Source of the DNA: 58-81 sp012729145
GTDB lineage: Bacteria; Synergistota; Synergistia; Synergistales; Thermovirgaceae
DNA length: 64,000 nucleotides
Assembly (NCBI GenBank): GCA_040770625.1
Contig: JAXGIW010000002.1
Span: 1-64,000, forward strand
Direction: 5' to 3'
Part shown: piece by piece, positions 60,948 through 64,000 of the stretch
Position numbering within the stretch: the first letter of the stretch is position 1
Layout: each line of letters begins with the position of its first letter
The notes under the pieces: generated by a model
What the model was told of the DNA's origin: nothing
Database searches by the model: none
What the model saw: only the letters and a program-made list of their open reading frames with translations
Translations under genes and position numbers: made by a program

Positions 60948-61700
60948 TTGAGCTTTTTCATGCTTGTTCTTGCCACCCTGCTGGGAGGGGTTACGGGTTT
61001 CCTGAACGTTGTCGCCGGGGGCGGATCCCTCCTTAGCCTTCCATTCCTTATCTTCCTCGGTCTTGACGCTTCTTCCGCCAATGCCACCAACCGGGTGGGA
61101 ATACTCCTTCAGAATGTAGTGGCCGTGTGGCAGTTCCGGAGGGACAAGGTGCTGTCGTTGAGAGAGTCCCTCTCCCTGGGTATTCCGGCATCCATCGGTG
61201 CGGTGGGGGGGGCCCTCCTGGCTGTCCAGCTTGATGAACGCTTTATGAAGATGATCATAGCCCTCCTGATATCCTTCATGGCGGTCCTCCTTGTCGCCAG
61301 GCCGCGGATGTGGGAGACCCATCGCAAGACTTCATGGCCCACCTGGGCCAAGTGGTGTCTCTTCATCGCCATAGGGGCTTATGGAGGTTTCATCCAGGCA
61401 GGGGTGGGTTTCCTGCTGATCTGGGCACTTGCAGGGGCCGTCGGGAAGGATCTTGTCAGGGCCAATGCCCTTAAGGTGGCGATCGTTCTCTGCTTTACGG
61501 TGGTCAGCTTCATTATCTTCTTTTCCAAGGGGCTCATCAACATGCAGTTCGGTCTTGCCCTGGCCTTGGGCAGTATGGCCGGGGGATGGATAGGGACACG
61601 CTTCTCGGTGGTGAAAGGGAACAAGTGGATAAGGTATATTCTTGTTGTAATGGTGGTTGTCAGTGCCCTGAGGATGATCTTCGGGGCCTTTGGGAGCTGA
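60948..61700 (+). CDS. TauE/SafE-family sulfite/organosulfonate exporter-like protein
   Basis: About 250 residues with eight spans, the TauE/SafE layout (GFLNVVAGGGSLLSLPFLIFLGLDASSANATNRVG in the first repeat; GGFIQAGVGFLLIWALAGAVGKDLVRANALKV in the second). Members move sulfite, sulfonates or related anions. I prefer the TTG at 60948, since GGAGGAG lies six bases before it; an ATG at 60933 has none. It ends with a strong bidirectional terminator. Confidence 0.88.
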   Translation: MSFFMLVLATLLGGVTGFLNVVAGGGSLLSLPFLIFLGLDASSANATNRVGILLQNVVAVWQFRRDKVLSLRESLSLGIPASIGAVGGALLAVQLDERFMKMIIALLISFMAVLLVARPRMWETHRKTSWPTWAKWCLFIAIGAYGGFIQAGVGFLLIWALAGAVGKDLVRANALKVAIVLCFTVVSFIIFFSKGLINMQFGLALALGSMAGGWIGTRFSVVKGNKWIRYILVVMVVVSALRMIFGAFGS

Positions 61701-61704
61701 CGGG

Positions 61705-61748
61705 AAAAGAGCCCGGCCGGGGGGGGCACCCCCCGGCCGGGCTCTTTT
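61705..61748. terminator. Strong bidirectional terminator
   Basis: An almost perfect 20-base inverted repeat: AAAAGAGCCCGGCCGGGGGG facing CCCCCCGGCCGGGCTCTTTT. It has T-runs in both directions and lies between the convergent TauE/SafE and asparaginase genes. Confidence 0.95.
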
Positions 61749-62737
61749 CACTTTTTACCCATAAGGTAAAGCTGCAGGTCTTCCTTTGAAAAGTGCGCTC
61801 CCAGGCCTACGGCGAGCCTTAGCCTGGCATGCTCCGGCCTCAGCCCTCCTCCGTCCATCACGCCCATTTCAAGCAGTCTTCTTGCGCTTCCCTCGAAGCC
61901 GTAGAGAGTGTTGGTGTGCCCCCTCCGACATCGCGTGGTTATAACAACGGCCGTATCGTTCTTGATCAGAGGTTTGAGGTACTGGATCCACGAGGGGGGG
62001 ATGTTGCCCGCACCGAAACCAGCCAGAACAAGTCCCTCGAGGCTTCTGGACCTGGAGAGACATGAAAGGGTCCAGTCCCCTCCGCCGAGGGATGCCCAAA
62101 GTATCTCCACATCCTTTGCGGGCATTATAGCTCCTTCAAGCGCCGGGGGTCTGTTGGGCTTCCTGATTATCCTGATCTCACCGCCCACGAAATCGGCCAC
62201 AGGGCCTCTCCCGGGAGCCGAGAAGGCATCCCTTCGATGGGCCACCTCCTTGGCGACCTCCGAAGCAGCGAAAAGCTGGTCCTGGAAACATGCCAGGACC
62301 CCCATGCCCCACATGCACTCCGATGAAGCGGCCTTTACGGCTTGTGAGAGGTTGGCCATTGCATCAGACCCCTGAAGCCCGGGAGGCTGCATGGCCCCAG
62401 TAAAGACCACTGGCTGGGGGTACGCCCACAGGAGGTCGGTCAGGTAGGCCATCTCCTCGAGGGAATCGGTCCCGCAGGTGACTACTATTCCCGAAGCACC
62501 ATCCTTGACGAGTTTGCGCAGCAATTCTACGAGATCAGTGGTCATACGTATGGTATAGTGACTGCTGGGCTGGTGGCTCCAGTCGATCACCTGGAGATCT
62601 CTTCCCAGGTCGGTCGGGAGAATCTCTACCAGGTCCTGGGCGGAGAGAGTAGGGACATAGCCGTTCTGTTTAGAGCTGAAGGTCATGCTGATGGTGCCGC
62701 CGGTCCCAACAAAGGCAATCTTTTCACGGTGCGGCAT
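61748..62737 (-). CDS. L-asparaginase (type I-like)
   Basis: 329 residues with the asparaginase catalytic segments: FVGTGGTISMT near residue 12 (first Thr), VVTCGTDSLEEMAY (second Thr-Asp pair) and the downstream SDAMANL. No signal peptide, so probably cytoplasmic. It releases ammonia from asparagine, fitting amino-acid fermentation. The stop codon touches the bidirectional terminator. Confidence 0.92.
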   Translation of the reverse strand: MPHREKIAFVGTGGTISMTFSSKQNGYVPTLSAQDLVEILPTDLGRDLQVIDWSHQPSSHYTIRMTTDLVELLRKLVKDGASGIVVTCGTDSLEEMAYLTDLLWAYPQPVVFTGAMQPPGLQGSDAMANLSQAVKAASSECMWGMGVLACFQDQLFAASEVAKEVAHRRDAFSAPGRGPVADFVGGEIRIIRKPNRPPALEGAIMPAKDVEILWASLGGGDWTLSCLSRSRSLEGLVLAGFGAGNIPPSWIQYLKPLIKNDTAVVITTRCRRGHTNTLYGFEGSARRLLEMGVMDGGGLRPEHARLRLAVGLGAHFSKEDLQLYLMGKK

Positions 62738-62829
62738 TGGTCCACCTCCCTTGTCCGGATAAGTTTACCACTTTTCTGTTGCAGGCAGAGTCAGGGTTGC
62801 CTTATTCCTCCCGGGGGGTGAAGCAGAAG

Positions 62830-64000
62830 ATGAAGATCGTGATAATCGGAGCTGGAGAGGTAGGGTTCAGTGTAGCTTCCAGCCTTTCCCAGGAGGGGCA
62901 CGATATCACCATTGTGGAGAGCAACGACGAGAGGGCCGCCAAGGCCGAGAACGAGCTCGACGTAATGGTTGTAAGGGGGAACGGTTCCAGACCCACGGTG
63001 CTTGAACAGGCGGGCATCTGTCCCGGCTGTGACACGGACCTCCTGATAGCCTGCTCCAACCATGACGAGGTCAATATAATGGCCTGCTGGATCGCCCGTC
63101 GTGCCGGGGTGAAGAGAGTGATCTCCAGGGCACGAGGGATGGAGTATACCGACAGCCCCACCTGGGCGAGACAGTTGGGGATAGACGTGATGATCTCGCC
63201 GGAGAGGTCCGTTGCCAGGGAGATAGAGGAGTTCCTCTCCATAAGCTCTGCTGTCCACACCGCAGAGTTCTTCGGGGGCAAGGTGGGGGTTTATGCGTTC
63301 AGGGTCAGCTCCGGTTCGGCCCTCATGGGGATACCCCTGAGGGATCTCCGTCGTATCCACCCGAAGATCACCGCCCTGGTCGTCTTTATCGAAAGGCAGG
63401 GAAAGGGTTTCGTGCCATCGGGAGAGGACAGGCTCGAGGCTGAGGATCTCTGTTTCACGGTTACCTCAAAGTCCCAGGCCCAGGACCTGGAGGAGCTGTT
63501 CACGAAGAAGAAGACCCCGGAGCTGAGAAGAGTTATCATCATCGGAGGAGGGAAGATCGGGTACCAGGTGGCCAGGAGGCTCGAGATAAGATACCCCAAG
63601 CTCGATATCAGGCTCATTGACCAGGACCGCGAGAAGTGCGAGAAACTCTCGAGGGAGCTTGAGAGGTCGATAATAATTCATGGGGACGGCATGGACGAGG
63701 AACTTCTCAGGTATGAGGGGGTAGATGAGGCTGACGGATTTGTAACTACAACGGCAAACGACGAGCACAACCTTCTTATCGGTGTGGTCGGAAAGGCCCT
63801 TGGGGCCAGTAAAAGCGTAGCGGTGGTGAGACGGGAGCTGCTCATGAGGCTTACGGATTACATTGCCGTCGATTCGATGGTCAACCCTAACCAGGCCCTG
63901 GCGACGGTAATAATGAGGCAGGTTCGCTACCCCTTCGGAACGGGCGCACTTTCGATCATTGACGAGATCGACGCCGAAGTTCTGGAACTTTCGATCCCTC
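62830..64000 (+). CDS. trkA: Trk potassium-uptake regulator TrkA, 3' partial
   Basis: The reading frame is open to the window edge, so the end is missing. Two Rossmann (RCK) domains are visible: MKIVIIGAGEVGFSVASSLS at the start and VIIIGGGKIGYQVARRLE near residue 235, each followed by a TrkA-C-type region. TrkA binds NAD(H) or ATP in the cytoplasm and gates the TrkH/TrkG potassium channel. No trkH is seen in the window. GGGGTGAAG precedes the ATG. Confidence 0.93.
   Translation, partial: MKIVIIGAGEVGFSVASSLSQEGHDITIVESNDERAAKAENELDVMVVRGNGSRPTVLEQAGICPGCDTDLLIACSNHDEVNIMACWIARRAGVKRVISRARGMEYTDSPTWARQLGIDVMISPERSVAREIEEFLSISSAVHTAEFFGGKVGVYAFRVSSGSALMGIPLRDLRRIHPKITALVVFIERQGKGFVPSGEDRLEAEDLCFTVTSKSQAQDLEELFTKKKTPELRRVIIIGGGKIGYQVARRLEIRYPKLDIRLIDQDREKCEKLSRELERSIIIHGDGMDEELLRYEGVDEADGFVTTTANDEHNLLIGVVGKALGASKSVAVVRRELLMRLTDYIAVDSMVNPNQALATVIMRQVRYPFGTGALSIIDEIDAEVLELSIP

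Overview
The window reads as one chromosomal stretch from an anaerobic, diderm, amino-acid-using bacterium. Diderm signs are a TolC-type outer-membrane channel with a MacA-type adaptor and MacB-type pump, a C-type lysozyme inhibitor (MliC) homologue and a periplasmic lytic transglycosylase. Anaerobic signs are a tungsten-type aldehyde:ferredoxin oxidoreductase, nickel-pincer (Lar) cofactor genes, an FmdE-family protein and no oxygen-respiration genes. Peptide and amino-acid use is suggested by an M20 peptidase, a YfcC-type carrier, asparaginase and a nitrilase-family amidase. Together with SpoVS and heavy use of AGG/AGA arginine codons, this fits Synergistota best. That assignment is inference; no rRNA marker is present. 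I see no tRNA, rRNA, CRISPR array, IS element or prophage.

Layout. 1-4.5 kb: nitrilase (cut by the left edge), SagB-type oxidoreductase, DUF255 protein and MFS carrier. 4.5-10.1 kb: larE plus a LarC-like gene on the minus strand, divergent from larB and a stand-alone larC1, then a folK-folE2 fusion, then queD convergent to it. 10.3-15.5 kb: an iron/cobalamin-type ABC importer behind a perfect palindrome, a repeat-filled gap, FmdE and YibE/F. 15.6-19.8 kb: YfcC carrier and M20 peptidase divergent from a PucR regulator. 19.9-25.4 kb: DUF6448 protein, flavin-type reductase, then a sensor cassette (frameshifted histidine kinase, single-domain receiver, receiver-GAF-PAS-HD-GYP). 25.7-32 kb: otsB, a methyltransferase under a Fur-type box, MOSC, MliC, a pseudopilin, ppiB, DUF2284 and tex. 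32.2-36.6 kb: tolC-macA-macB efflux operon. 36.6-38 kb: a 48-residue gene with a near-consensus promoter and a decayed EFR1-type flavodoxin/ferredoxin gene.

38-43 kb: YerC-like regulator, an unknown membrane protein, a NYN-LOTUS protein and an osmoprotectant importer without an adjacent ATPase. 43.3-47.3 kb: ArsB/NhaD-type carrier, CBS protein, MoaD-like protein and AOR. 47.4-52 kb: spoVS, hisS, aspS, a 90-residue unknown and a UPF0173 hydrolase. 52-57.3 kb (mostly minus): RpiR regulator, a second repeat patch, MATE pump, an XRE-ImmA-radical SAM operon and citG. 57.4-64 kb: DtxR-family regulator, lytic transglycosylase, YbaK, PPC/DUF296 protein, TauE/SafE carrier, asparaginase and trkA (cut by the right edge).

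How the genes fit together. Metal and cofactor handling recurs: NPN synthesis, folate/queuosine pterin synthesis, a metal-type ABC importer with FmdE, MOSC, AOR with a MoaD-like protein, a Fur-type operator and a DtxR regulator. The most unusual items are the two-gene LarC arrangement, in which one partner carries an eroded N-terminal domain; the FolK-FolE2 fusion; the XRE-ImmA-radical SAM operon; the palindrome before the ABC importer; and two patches of short repeats, one of which supplies the 3' end of the MATE gene.
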